Notes under the pieces: generated by a model
The model's database searches: none
What the model saw: only the letters and a program-made list of their open reading frames with translations
What the model was told of the DNA's origin: nothing
Assembly (NCBI GenBank): GCA_037479115.1
Contig: JBBFLK010000009.1
Location: forward strand, 45,992-109,991
Length of the DNA: 64,000 nucleotides
Reading direction: 5' to 3'
From: Anaerohalosphaeraceae bacterium
GTDB lineage: Bacteria; Planctomycetota; Phycisphaerae; Sedimentisphaerales; Anaerohalosphaeraceae
Shown here: positions 1 through 8,707 of the stretch, piece after piece
Position numbering within the stretch: the first letter of the stretch is position 1
Layout: every line of letters begins with the position of its first letter
Program-made: the position numbers and the translations under genes

Positions 1-536
1 ACCGGAATCACCGCGCGCCGCAGCCGGCGATGCAGAAAGTCCGCCATAAACTCCACCAGAGCCGGGTCAGTCTTCGATTGACCGCAGATTTCACAGGCAG
101 ACATCTTTCCCGGCGGATTGTAGAAGTGGGTCGAGAGAAAATGCTTTTGAAAATCCTCCGAGCGGCCCTTCGGCAGCTCCTCGAGCACCAGACTGCTGGT
201 GACAGAGCTGACAATCGTGCCCGGCCGGCGAAGCGGTTCCAGCCGCTCATACATCGCCTGCTTGACCGACAGGTCCTCCGCTACACACTCCAGAATCCAG
301 TCCGCTTTGGGGACGGCTTCCGAAAGCATCGAATCATAATCCCCGCAGACGATATTTTCTGCGATGACTTCCGAGCGGGCCTGAGCAACCGCCTTTTCGA
401 GCCCTTTCCGAGAGCCCTCCCGTGTGCGGCTCAGAAAATACACCCGCAAACCGTTTTGGGCCAGAAGTCCGCCCGTCAGCGACCCGACGGTCCCGCTGGC
501 TCCGAGCACTGCGACTGTCTGAATCGTTCGTTCCAC
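1..536 (-). CDS. 3-hydroxyacyl-CoA dehydrogenase family protein, N-terminal part (runs off window)
   Basis: NAD-dependent oxidation of a 3-hydroxyacyl-CoA, as in fatty-acid beta-oxidation or related acyl-CoA pathways, is the expected reaction; the substrate cannot be told from this fragment. The GTG start at 536 follows an AGGGA ribosome site by six bases. About 178 residues are visible and the frame stays open at base 1. Residues 8-20 (VAVLGASGTVGS) form the Rossmann NAD loop. The segment around FYNPPGKM matches the conserved HFFNPP-type motif where the NAD domain meets the substrate site. The C-terminal helical domain lies outside the window. The gene follows the upstream propeller gene by 27 bases on the same strand, but a functional link to the EPS genes is not obvious. 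Confidence 0.75.
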   Translation of the reverse strand, partial: MERTIQTVAVLGASGTVGSLTGGLLAQNGLRVYFLSRTREGSRKGLEKAVAQARSEVIAENIVCGDYDSMLSEAVPKADWILECVAEDLSVKQAMYERLEPLRRPGTIVSSVTSSLVLEELPKGRSEDFQKHFLSTHFYNPPGKMSACEICGQSKTDPALVEFMADFLHRRLRRAVIP

Positions 537-563
537 GTTTGTTCCCTAAAAAAGACTCTGCTG

Positions 564-1586
564 TTATTTTGACAAATCAAATATCTCAATAATCCCGCTG
601 CCGCGGATATCCGATGTGGCAAGATATCGGCCGTCCGGCGAAAAGGCCATCCCGCTGATAATTTTATGCGAGACGCCCGTTTTCCTTCGCAGCTGCCATG
701 TCTGGACATCAATCAGATAAAACGACGGGTCGCACGAGGCCGCCAAAGTTTTTCGGTCGGGGCTGAGCACCACCCGCTGAATGGTCCGCAGCTTGGTTTG
801 TCCGGCCTGCAGGGGAACCAGCGGAAGGGTCTCGAGAAGCCGGCCGTCTGCGGCGTCAATCCGGCTGACCGCTCCATCCCGCGAGCCCGCAAAAATCAGC
901 GGCGGATTGTCCAGAAAACAGACGGAATAAAATTCCATCTCCTCCGGATAGATTTTTTCCCAAACCACTCGGCCGCCGGGGATTTCTATCAGGGCCAAAT
1001 AGGCCTTTTTGTCTTTGGTGCCGGCCAAAATCAGTTTGTCCTGTGTATCGGATACACAAAGCCGTCGTATGAGAAAATCACGCCCGCCCTGAAGCTCTGC
1101 CAGATTCAGGAGAATCTCCTGCTGCAAATCCACTCTTTGGAAACGATATTCGCTGCGCTGGTCGCTAAGATATTGACAGGCCAGAATGATGGTCGAACAG
1201 GCGGCATCCGAGACCAAAAGCACTTCGGCGGGCTGTCCGGACAGAGGAATCCAGAGTGAACGGCCGGGCGAGTTTTCCAGCACCAGACCGCGTTTTTCCT
1301 TGACGGAAAGAATCCGCTCATCCGGCAGGAGAAGCGATGGGTAAAAGGCCGCCGGCAAATCGCGTCGGGCCGCCTGAAGATTGGACCAGTCGAACAGATG
1401 AAACCCGCGGCCCATTTCGGAGGCAATCAGATGATTGTCCCGCGTCCAGAGCTCCTCAATGCCCTGATTGTCGGGAATCTTCAGGATAATCTGCTCCTGC
1501 CGGCGATAGTTCAGAACCAGAACCAGCACTTGAACCAGTACGATGACAGCCAGCACGTGAAGAATCTTATTTTTCAGAAAAGCCAT
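564..1586 (-). CDS. Membrane-anchored WD40-like beta-propeller protein
   Basis: Function unknown. The protein has about 340 residues. A hydrophobic segment at residues 6-24 is probably a signal anchor. It is followed by repeated four-strand blades; the clearest are the last two, with LSPDRKTLAASCD and FSPDGRYLATSD, which are WD40/YVTN-type blade signatures. The ATG at 1586 is preferred over the TTG nine bases upstream, because GGAGAGG lies nine bases before the ATG and too close to the TTG. The gene starts three bases after the stop of the glycosyltransferase at 1589, so it is probably the distal gene of the EPS operon. An extracytoplasmic scaffold or binding role is inference. Confidence 0.6.
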   Translation of the reverse strand: MAFLKNKILHVLAVIVLVQVLVLVLNYRRQEQIILKIPDNQGIEELWTRDNHLIASEMGRGFHLFDWSNLQAARRDLPAAFYPSLLLPDERILSVKEKRGLVLENSPGRSLWIPLSGQPAEVLLVSDAACSTIILACQYLSDQRSEYRFQRVDLQQEILLNLAELQGGRDFLIRRLCVSDTQDKLILAGTKDKKAYLALIEIPGGRVVWEKIYPEEMEFYSVCFLDNPPLIFAGSRDGAVSRIDAADGRLLETLPLVPLQAGQTKLRTIQRVVLSPDRKTLAASCDPSFYLIDVQTWQLRRKTGVSHKIISGMAFSPDGRYLATSDIRGSGIIEIFDLSK

Positions 1587-1588
1587 TT

Positions 1589-2761
1589 TTAACAACCTCT
1601 CCGGGCAAGCAGACGTTCATACAACTGTAGATGCTCCTGCACAAGCAGGCGGGAGGAAAAACGTTCCCGCACCCAGCGGGCACCCTCCTGCCCCATCCTT
1701 CTCCGCAGCTGCGGATCATCAATCAGCCGGGTCAGACATCGAATCAAATCCTGAGGGTCATCTCTTTGAAAAAGCAGACCCGTAACATTCTCCTGTATGG
1801 AATCCACACATCCTGTAATGCGGGAAGCAGCGACCGGCACCTCCATCGCCGCCGCTTCGATGTTGCACATACCGAACCCTTCGCGTCGGGACGGCATCAC
1901 AAAAATATCCATCGCCGCATAATACGCAGCAGGAAAGGGGATATGACCCGCCCAGTGAATCCGCGGATGTTCGCGAATCATCGACAGGGAGCGGGCATCC
2001 AGTTTTTCGCGGTCTTCATCCATTCTGCCGACCAGCAGCAGATGAAGCAGCGGATTTTTCTGAGCCAGATTCCCGAAGACCTCCAGCAGCATCGGAATCC
2101 CTTTTTCGGGCGTGAGCCGTCCGACAAAGCCGAGGACAACCGCCTCGGGAGGGATTTGAAATTGCTCTCGAATCCGCCGTGCTTCCTGTCGAACCGCTTC
2201 CGTCGGAGAGTAAAGGCCGTCCACATCAATCCCGCAGGCGCTGCCGTCCCGAAGGACCGATACTTTCTCCGCCGGACAAAGACCTTCATCCACAATCCGT
2301 TTCCGGAGACTGGGACTGACGGCCAGAACCTGATGTGCATGCCGACAGGCCTGTTTTTCACAAAAAGAAAAAAGTTTTCTCTTCCAGAAAACGGCTGTAT
2401 CGCCCACCAGACCGTGAATGGTATAAAGCCGAACCGGCACGGATGCCGCCGCGGAGGCCTTCATCGACAGAAAACCGGCCTTGGGCGTATGGGCGTGAAC
2501 CAGGTCATAACCATTCCTCCGAAAAAGTCCGGTGAGTCCGCGAAGGGTCCGCCAATCCTGAACCGGCGAAAGAGAGCGGGAAAACGGCACGCGCTCAGCC
2601 TGGCAATCCAGCTGCGCAGTCAATTTCTCTAAAAACGGATTTTCCGACGTGATCAGTGTCAGCCGAGCCCCTGCGTTTTGAAGAGCCTTGAGCAGTTCAA
2701 TGTAGAAAAAAAGGGTATTAGGAATTGTGGAAATAAAGGCGATTTTTGTCTTTTCCAACAT
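1589..2761 (-). CDS. Glycosyltransferase family 4 (GT-B fold)
   Basis: Predicted retaining glycosyltransferase that adds a sugar to a lipid-linked EPS repeat unit at the inner face of the cytoplasmic membrane. The 390-residue length is normal for GT4. The N-terminal acceptor domain (about 1-200) starts with KIAFISTIPN, and the HTPKAGF segment near residue 91 is typical of WcaL/RfaB-like enzymes. The nucleotide-sugar domain contains GFVGRLTPEKG (211-221) and an EX7E motif, REGFGMCNIE (E294, E302). The neighbouring gene at 2775-3950 is a clear paralogue with the same architecture. No good Shine-Dalgarno sequence precedes the ATG; the gap to the upstream stop is 13 bases, so translation is probably coupled. 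Donor and acceptor cannot be deduced. Confidence 0.88.
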   Translation of the reverse strand: MLEKTKIAFISTIPNTLFFYIELLKALQNAGARLTLITSENPFLEKLTAQLDCQAERVPFSRSLSPVQDWRTLRGLTGLFRRNGYDLVHAHTPKAGFLSMKASAAASVPVRLYTIHGLVGDTAVFWKRKLFSFCEKQACRHAHQVLAVSPSLRKRIVDEGLCPAEKVSVLRDGSACGIDVDGLYSPTEAVRQEARRIREQFQIPPEAVVLGFVGRLTPEKGIPMLLEVFGNLAQKNPLLHLLLVGRMDEDREKLDARSLSMIREHPRIHWAGHIPFPAAYYAAMDIFVMPSRREGFGMCNIEAAAMEVPVAASRITGCVDSIQENVTGLLFQRDDPQDLIRCLTRLIDDPQLRRRMGQEGARWVRERFSSRLLVQEHLQLYERLLARRGC

Positions 2762-2774
2762 TGGAAAGGAGGAT

Positions 2775-3950
2775 TCAGCAAGGACGGTTTATCTGTTTCA
2801 GGCAGCTCAGACGATGACGGACCATTTCCTCAATCCACTGTTTGCGGTCAAACATCTGCTCAACCCTTCGGCGCCCGGCCTGTCCCATTCGGCTCCGAAG
2901 GGAGGCATCCTGAACCAGTTTCGTCAGGGCCTCTTTCAAAGCAGGAACCTCTCTGGGCGGAACCAGAAAACCCGTCACGCCGTTCTGAACGGATTCACGG
3001 GGGCCGATGACATCGGTGGAAACCACCGGCAAAGCCATGGCCTGGGCTTCGAGATTGACCTCGCCGAATCCCTCCCGATAAGTCGGCAGACAGAAAATAT
3101 CCATCGCGGTATAAAAAGGAACGGGGTCCTGCTGCCAGCCGGTGCATCGAATCGCCGGATGAGAACGAATAAGTTCTTCAGCTTGCGGACGCAATCTGTC
3201 CTTTTCCTCCTGCTGGCCGACCAGAAGCAGATAAACCGCAGGGTTTTCCTGATGAATTTGCTCAAAAGCCGCCAGCAGCTCATGAATCCCCTTATCTCCG
3301 GTTAACCGGGCAACCGTCCCGATGACGACAGCATCGTCGGGGATTTGGTATCGTTCTCGAATCTGCTTCCGGTATAGTCCGGTTAAGTCAGGGCTGAAAC
3401 GCTCTAAATCGACGCCGCAGGCGCTGCCGTTCAGAATCACTGTGCATTTCTGACGGCGGGTGATTCGCTCCTGCTCCAGAAAACCGACCATTTCGTGAGA
3501 AATCGGCAGAACCTGATGACTGAGGGCACAGATTACTTTTTCAAAGGTTTTCAACAGAAGCCGGCGGGCCCCGGTTTGACCCATATAATACAGCCCCCAG
3601 AGCAGATAAAGCCGGCACGGCACACCCGTCAGAAAAGACGCAATCGAGCCGAGCAGCGAGGCCTTGGGCGTGCTGTACTGGACAACGGCAAACCGATGGG
3701 TTCGAAAAATCCTGACCAGCCGCCGCAAAGCCCGAAGGTCCTGCCAGGGTGTAATCAATCGTGAGAACTCGGCCGGCAGATATCGAACGCTCGGCGGCAA
3801 TTCGGCTGGAAGGGTTTCGTCATAGGCGCAAATCACCGTGACATCAAAGCCGGCTTTCAGAAGCGCATCAATCTGCCCTTTGTAAAAAAAACGAATCGAC
3901 TCCGAAACCGTGGTCAGGATGCAGAGGGCCGGCTTGGGTGTCTGGTTCAC
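2775..3950 (-). CDS. Glycosyltransferase family 4 (GT-B fold), paralogue of the gene at 1589
   Basis: Predicted EPS glycosyltransferase, 391 residues. The N-terminal domain begins CILTTVSESIRFFYKGQ and carries YSTPKASLLG near residue 92, equivalent to the HTPKAGF region of its neighbour. The C-terminal domain has GTVARLTGDKG (211-221) and the EX7E motif REGFGEVNLE (E293, E301). It starts with GTG at 3950, whose last bases overlap the TGA of the acyltransferase (GTGA, four-base overlap), a sign of translational coupling inside one operon. The similarity to the downstream gene suggests tandem duplication followed by a change of sugar specificity. Donor and acceptor are unknown. Confidence 0.88.
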   Translation of the reverse strand: MNQTPKPALCILTTVSESIRFFYKGQIDALLKAGFDVTVICAYDETLPAELPPSVRYLPAEFSRLITPWQDLRALRRLVRIFRTHRFAVVQYSTPKASLLGSIASFLTGVPCRLYLLWGLYYMGQTGARRLLLKTFEKVICALSHQVLPISHEMVGFLEQERITRRQKCTVILNGSACGVDLERFSPDLTGLYRKQIRERYQIPDDAVVIGTVARLTGDKGIHELLAAFEQIHQENPAVYLLLVGQQEEKDRLRPQAEELIRSHPAIRCTGWQQDPVPFYTAMDIFCLPTYREGFGEVNLEAQAMALPVVSTDVIGPRESVQNGVTGFLVPPREVPALKEALTKLVQDASLRSRMGQAGRRRVEQMFDRKQWIEEMVRHRLSCLKQINRPC

Positions 3951-4537
3951 GCTTGTTGTTCCTTCAGGATATCGTCTCGTGAAAATATGTTGGGAGTCTG
4001 GTCAACCCGAGGGCCGATGATGCGAGCCGGAACACCGGCCGCAAAAACGTTGTCCGGGATATCTCTGGTTACTACAGCGTTGGCGCCGACAATCACGCCG
4101 GAGCCGACGGAGACGCCGCTGACCACAACCGCATGAGAGGCCAGCCAGGAACCCCGGCCGATTCGCACGGGGGCGGTTCGGGAGCCGCCGCCGCAGACGG
4201 AATTGTCCTTAAAACAGTGGGAGCTGGTGGTAATCACCACGTAGGGGCTGAGTTTCACCTCGTCTTCGATGGTCAAACCGCCGATGCCGTCAATCCAGCA
4301 GCCGGTCGACAGATAGACATCTCGGCCGATGCGAATGCCGTGCGGATTGAGAAACGTCACACGGCGGGCCGGCTGAAACCCCCGGCCGCATCGGCCCAGA
4401 AACGGACGCAGCATCGCCCCGCGAAGACGGAGTGTAATGCGGTTGTCCGGCAGCCAGTCCGTCAGCAGCTGCACCAGCCAAATCGGGAGCAAATAACGAA
4501 CCTGATAAAAAAGGTGAAAAAATATTTTTTTCAACAT
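3947..4537 (-). CDS. Hexapeptide-repeat acyltransferase (WcaF/WbbJ-like)
   Basis: Likely O- or N-acetyltransferase that decorates the EPS or a sugar precursor using acetyl-CoA. It has 196 residues. The N-terminal 40 residues are hydrophobic and basic, and may bind the membrane surface. Residues from about 65 to 180 show left-handed beta-helix hexads: IRIGRDVYLSTGCWID, VRIGRGSWLASHAVVV, then VGSGVIVGANAVV, the conserved C-terminal coil of the LbH_WxcM/MAT group. The loop SSHCFKDNS carries the probable catalytic histidine. It overlaps the next GT4 gene by four bases and lies one base after the GT2 stop. A serine acetyltransferase role is less likely because the SAT N-terminal domain is absent. 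Confidence 0.82.
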   Translation of the reverse strand: MLKKIFFHLFYQVRYLLPIWLVQLLTDWLPDNRITLRLRGAMLRPFLGRCGRGFQPARRVTFLNPHGIRIGRDVYLSTGCWIDGIGGLTIEDEVKLSPYVVITTSSHCFKDNSVCGGGSRTAPVRIGRGSWLASHAVVVSGVSVGSGVIVGANAVVTRDIPDNVFAAGVPARIIGPRVDQTPNIFSRDDILKEQQA

Positions 4538-4538
4538 G

Positions 4539-5426
4539 CTATTCCCCCACTCCCGGCAGCGGACAATTTTTTATTCGACGGAGTTCTTCCAGAAAATACT
4601 CTTTTTCCGCCTCGCTCATCTTCCCAAATCGCCTTTGCATCAATTTGCCGCGAAGCCCTGTATAAAACATACCCACCGTAACTGCGAACTTGAAATACTG
4701 GCTTAGTAAACTTGACACAGCACGAATGTACTTTTGTTCCTGCCAATTGTAACGGAAAAGAAACCCCGCCCCAACCCTCCTTGCCGTCCATTGTTTTCTC
4801 AGATTAAAAGACTTATCAAACCGATAATAATACAAAGGCTCCGGCACATTATCAAAGACACTGGCTTTATACGAACGGAAAAACAGATTGAAATCTATTG
4901 CCAAAGGCAACCGTTCATCATAGCGAAATTTCTGAAACCATGTCTTTTTGCCGAGAAGGGTCCCATGAGCAATATGAAAAGTACGGTTCGGATGCGCACA
5001 TATTTTGTCGTGGCCCTGGACGGCCCGGCCGTAACCGAGCGGTTGGTCACCTTCACCCAGATAGCACATTCCGGTTCCGACAACATCAATTTTAGGGTCG
5101 CTTTCAATCAGTTCCACCTGTTTTTGAATCCGATTCGGCGAGCATAAATCATCCGAATCCAGCCGGGCAATATATTTGCCGCGGGCCAGCTCCGTAATCC
5201 GATTCAAACTGGCCGCCCGTCCCAGATTGCGGCCGTTGCTGTACACCCGCACACGCGGGTCCCGCACCGAGCGGGCAATCTGAAGACTGTCATCCGTCGA
5301 ACCGTCATCCACCAAAACCAACTCCCAGTCCGTAAAGGTCTGGGAAAAGACCGACCGAACCATATCCAGCAGCATCGGCCCCGTATTGTAAAAAGCGCTG
5401 GAAATTGTCACCAGCGGAGCGTTCAT
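4539..5426 (-). CDS. Glycosyltransferase family 2 (GT-A fold)
   Basis: Predicted inverting glycosyltransferase of the EPS pathway, cytoplasmic. The 295 residues start with the classical GT2 opening VTISSAFYNTGPMLLDMVRSV. VDDGSTDD (39-46) binds the nucleotide and RLDSDD (88-93) is the DXD metal site. The C-terminal 90 residues are basic with a possible amphipathic membrane-binding helix. It starts at 5426 with an ATGA overlap onto the preceding GT4 gene, so the two are translated together. Sugar specificity is unknown. Confidence 0.9.
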   Translation of the reverse strand: MNAPLVTISSAFYNTGPMLLDMVRSVFSQTFTDWELVLVDDGSTDDSLQIARSVRDPRVRVYSNGRNLGRAASLNRITELARGKYIARLDSDDLCSPNRIQKQVELIESDPKIDVVGTGMCYLGEGDQPLGYGRAVQGHDKICAHPNRTFHIAHGTLLGKKTWFQKFRYDERLPLAIDFNLFFRSYKASVFDNVPEPLYYYRFDKSFNLRKQWTARRVGAGFLFRYNWQEQKYIRAVSSLLSQYFKFAVTVGMFYTGLRGKLMQRRFGKMSEAEKEYFLEELRRIKNCPLPGVGE

Positions 5427-6607
5427 TTAACCTCTCCTGTTTTCACAAGACGTTCGAGCCCTTCCATCACACGAGCCGTATGGTTCTCCGGTGTAAATCG
5501 TTCTGTGACGGTTTGGTAGCCGCGCTCAATCAGACGCTCCCGCAGGGCAGAATCCTGATGCAGTCGCTGAATCTGTTCCGCCAGCCGTTTTTCATCTCCA
5601 ACAGGAAAAACAAGACCGTTCTCCTCATCCTGCACAGAATCCCGAATTCCTCCAACAGGCGTAACTACAACCGGACACTTCAGAAGCATCGCTTCCAGGA
5701 CGACATGTCCAAACCCCTCTTCATGGGTCGGAAGCACCATGATATCCGCCTGTTTGAGAATCGTCGGCACATCATTCCGCCAGCCGAGAAAGAAAACATG
5801 CTCCGTTACCTTCAGCTGCTCTGCCAAGTCCCTAAGATATCGTGCATAGGAATCATCATCTCCTACAATATCCCCCGCCAGCCAGAGAACAGGATTGAGC
5901 CCTTGTTCTTTCAGGACAGCCGCAGCCCGAATGGCCGTATCCTGTCCTTTTTTGGGAATCAGGGTAGCCGGCACAAGAACAGCCGGATGCTTGCCCAGAC
6001 CCGGCAGCGGAGCTTCCAGCGGCTGCATAGATTTCTGAATGGTCTCCTCAAAATCGATGGTATCATAGACCACATGTACCTTCTCCGGAGCGAATCCGGC
6101 CGCCGTCAGCTGCCTGGCCGTCTCCGTGGAGATAGCCATAACCAAAGACAGCCGTTTCTGCATCTGCCTGCCGACGGAATCCCGGTAATAAGACGCCGGC
6201 AGGCAGCCGATAACTTCCATCACCATAGGAATCTTCCGAAGAGCCCTGCCGATATTTAAAAAGCGGAAAGCCACTTTGCCGTTCGTCCAAAGCAGGTCCG
6301 GCTGAATCCGCCGGATTGTTTGAATCAAACGGCGGCGAAGACGAACATAATGCGGAACGGCACACAGAAACCGCCACAGCCGCTGCCAGGGCTTCCGCGG
6401 AGAACCGAGAAAAATAAACCTTGCCCCCGACATCAGAATATGGACTTTCACCCCATGGTTTGTCAATTTCTGAATATAGGGCTGACTTTGTCCATACGGG
6501 TCGATCACTTCTACCTGATGATGCCGCGAAAGACGAATCATCGTATCCGCCGCCAGCTGAGGACCGCCGCCGAATCGATAAATAAAATCAAAAAAAACAA
6601 TCTTCAT
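5423..6607 (-). CDS. Glycosyltransferase family 4 (GT-B fold)
   Basis: Predicted retaining EPS glycosyltransferase, 394 residues. The glycine-rich N-terminal loop RFGGGPQLA (11-19) is the acceptor-side GG motif common in GT4. The nucleotide-sugar site is LVPATLIPKKGQ (211-222) with EX7E in EEGFGHVVLE (E297, E305). It is bounded by four-base overlaps on both sides (ATGA at 5423-5426 and at 6604-6607), which places it firmly inside the operon. It is less similar to the two downstream GT4 proteins than they are to each other. Confidence 0.9.
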   Translation of the reverse strand: MKIVFFDFIYRFGGGPQLAADTMIRLSRHHQVEVIDPYGQSQPYIQKLTNHGVKVHILMSGARFIFLGSPRKPWQRLWRFLCAVPHYVRLRRRLIQTIRRIQPDLLWTNGKVAFRFLNIGRALRKIPMVMEVIGCLPASYYRDSVGRQMQKRLSLVMAISTETARQLTAAGFAPEKVHVVYDTIDFEETIQKSMQPLEAPLPGLGKHPAVLVPATLIPKKGQDTAIRAAAVLKEQGLNPVLWLAGDIVGDDDSYARYLRDLAEQLKVTEHVFFLGWRNDVPTILKQADIMVLPTHEEGFGHVVLEAMLLKCPVVVTPVGGIRDSVQDEENGLVFPVGDEKRLAEQIQRLHQDSALRERLIERGYQTVTERFTPENHTARVMEGLERLVKTGEVK

Positions 6608-7320
6608 TCTTTTTTTCCGGATGAATCCGTAAACCGCTCTTTAATCCGAACAGCCGGATTGCCGGCCGCAATGGAATTGGACTCAATTCGTCCTCGGGCT
6701 ACAGAACCAATCGCCAGAAAACTGTCCTTTTCCATCGTCAACCCCGGCAGCAAAACACACTGAGACGCCACGCCGGCGTTTTCCTGAAGAACAATCGGAC
6801 CGTATAAAAAGCAGGCATTTTCCTTGGGAACACTAATGGTAAAATACACATTGCGGCGGTGAGGTTCCGAGAAACTGCGGTAATGATTGGTCAGCGACAG
6901 CACCCGCGTCCCGGCCGCCAATCCGCTGTAATCGCCGATATCGACCCCTCCATGCCCCAGGATATAACAGCCGACTGACACGTGAACCTTGCGGCCGATG
7001 CGGACCTCCCCTTCTCCGAGGTGAAAATCAGGATTGGGCACATAGCGCTTTTCATACGGAGAAGACGAAAAGGGTCCGGCGCATATCATACAGTTGACAT
7101 CCACAATGCAGCCATCCTGAAGGGTAATATAGCGGTGGCCCACAAACCGAACCCCTGCCTTTATCACCACTCCCTTTCCGACATATTTCAGGCGGCACCG
7201 GTAATAACACCAGCGGAGAAAAACCCCGATTCGCCCGGGCCATGAACGAAGAATCGCCTCAACCAACTCCAGAATTTCAGCAAAAATGCCTTTGAAACAA
7301 TGTTTATACATATCCCTCAT
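6604..7320 (-). CDS. Hexapeptide-repeat acyltransferase, second of the cluster
   Basis: Likely acetyltransferase acting on the EPS or a precursor; 238 residues. Hexad repeats run from about residue 48 to 220: VGKGVVIKAGVRFVG, VRIGRKVHVSVGCYI, VDIGDYSGLAAGTRV and a final coil ending GRIESNSIAAGNPAVRI, typical of the WbbJ/maltose-acetyltransferase superfamily. LTNHYRSFSEPHRR holds the probable catalytic histidine. It overlaps the next gene by four bases, and its own start lies 17 bases inside the polymerase gene upstream. The acyl group and acceptor cannot be told. Confidence 0.82.
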   Translation of the reverse strand: MRDMYKHCFKGIFAEILELVEAILRSWPGRIGVFLRWCYYRCRLKYVGKGVVIKAGVRFVGHRYITLQDGCIVDVNCMICAGPFSSSPYEKRYVPNPDFHLGEGEVRIGRKVHVSVGCYILGHGGVDIGDYSGLAAGTRVLSLTNHYRSFSEPHRRNVYFTISVPKENACFLYGPIVLQENAGVASQCVLLPGLTMEKDSFLAIGSVARGRIESNSIAAGNPAVRIKERFTDSSGKKE

Positions 7321-8701
7321 TCACTTCCCAATCAGATATTCTGTATGAATCCAAATAATTCAAATATCCATCTGCAGCCACGAGTTCCTGCCGTCGGCAT
7401 AATTCGAACGCTCTATCCACTAGGACTACCAGAAAGAACAAAAGATATCGTGGATAATTTGAACTGAGCGCATCAGATGTGCCGGCATAAACGCCCCAAG
7501 AAAAGATTGCCCATAAACAAATAGTAGCAACTTGCCAAAGCAACAGACTTCTTGAATAACATCGTACGAAAACAGCACGTTTCACAAAGCCATATAAAGA
7601 ACTCAAAGCCCATATCAGCCCTGGAAGGCCATAAACGGTAATTAATGAGACATACATACTGTGGCTTTCCGTTTCATTTCGAATAATCCCTGCCGTACTC
7701 CCCTGGCCCAACACAAAAATTTTGAGGTTCATTGTTGAAAAGTACCGTTTCCATAATTCTACACGTCCGAGAACGTTTCCGCTGACTTCTTTGCTGGCGG
7801 GATTATAAACCTCCGACAATCGTTCAAAAAACGCCTTTCTTGTGCCGGCAAACAAAAACAAAACAACAATAAATGTCCCTATAGCAAGCCAGGAAAGTCT
7901 TTTATTTTGCCCCCAAAAAGCCATTAAAAAAAGAACGGCTGCAAGCATAAGAAAACCTGAGCGGGATTTGGTTACTAAGGCCGCCACCAGCAGTAGAAAG
8001 GCAAAAATATAATATATGAAACGCTTCCAAATATTCTTCTGAAGTTTTAAGGAACCCAACAAAAGAATAAATGAGCAGACTAAGACACAGGCAGCGCCAT
8101 TCGCATTCATAAAAGCACCGTAAGCCCTTCTTAATTCTTCTTCTTCACCGATAGTTCCAGATATTGTCTGGCCTCCCAATCCGGTAGTTTCAGGAAGCTG
8201 CCAAGGCCACGCCAAAGACGGAACAAAATATTGAAAAATGACCAATCCTGCACCCAAGACAGCCGCTGCTGAAAACATAATAAGTTGTGTTTGCAGGTCC
8301 TTTTCATCATCCACACAATGAACTACTGCATAGAACAAACACCAGAAAACCCAAACTTTCAATATTTCCTTCAAAATAACAAATCGGTAAGCCGGCCAAT
8401 CCATTGCACCGGAAAAACCGGCAAGCGTCACGACCCCAATAAAAGCGGTTATAACCCAGAAACCGTACCCCAAACGGAGAGGAATGCCGCCCATTAAATT
8501 TCTTCTCACAAAAACAACCAAAAACAAGGTGATACAAAACAGGTCATCATATCCAATATTAAGAGGCAGGAAACCCTGGTGATACCACCAGCCGTGCGGA
8601 TAAGTAAACAATATCGGCCAGATTAGAAAAGTACCTAATTGGGGGTTAAGAAAGATTATCGTTAAAAATGCAATGATAAAGAATGCAAATGCTATTGTCA
8701 T
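7304..8701 (-). CDS. O-antigen ligase / polymerase-like membrane protein (Wzy/WaaL family)
   Basis: Predicted inner-membrane protein that polymerises or transfers lipid-linked repeat units on the periplasmic side. The 465 residues contain about ten to twelve hydrophobic segments, opening with two helices in residues 1-40 and closing with helices near 360-440. A long periplasmic loop before the last helices (about 295-355) with GRVELWKRYF and GSTAGIIRNETESHSMYVSLI fits the Wzy_C/O-antigen-ligase pattern, including the conserved histidine in the HSMY segment. This gene is more AT-rich than the flanking transferase genes, which is usual for polymerase and flippase genes that are exchanged between strains. 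The gene order flippase-polymerase-transferases supports a Wzx/Wzy route. Confidence 0.8.
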   Translation of the reverse strand: MTIAFAFFIIAFLTIIFLNPQLGTFLIWPILFTYPHGWWYHQGFLPLNIGYDDLFCITLFLVVFVRRNLMGGIPLRLGYGFWVITAFIGVVTLAGFSGAMDWPAYRFVILKEILKVWVFWCLFYAVVHCVDDEKDLQTQLIMFSAAAVLGAGLVIFQYFVPSLAWPWQLPETTGLGGQTISGTIGEEEELRRAYGAFMNANGAACVLVCSFILLLGSLKLQKNIWKRFIYYIFAFLLLVAALVTKSRSGFLMLAAVLFLMAFWGQNKRLSWLAIGTFIVVLFLFAGTRKAFFERLSEVYNPASKEVSGNVLGRVELWKRYFSTMNLKIFVLGQGSTAGIIRNETESHSMYVSLITVYGLPGLIWALSSLYGFVKRAVFVRCYSRSLLLWQVATICLWAIFSWGVYAGTSDALSSNYPRYLLFFLVVLVDRAFELCRRQELVAADGYLNYLDSYRISDWEVNEGYV

Positions 8702-8707
8702 TTTTCA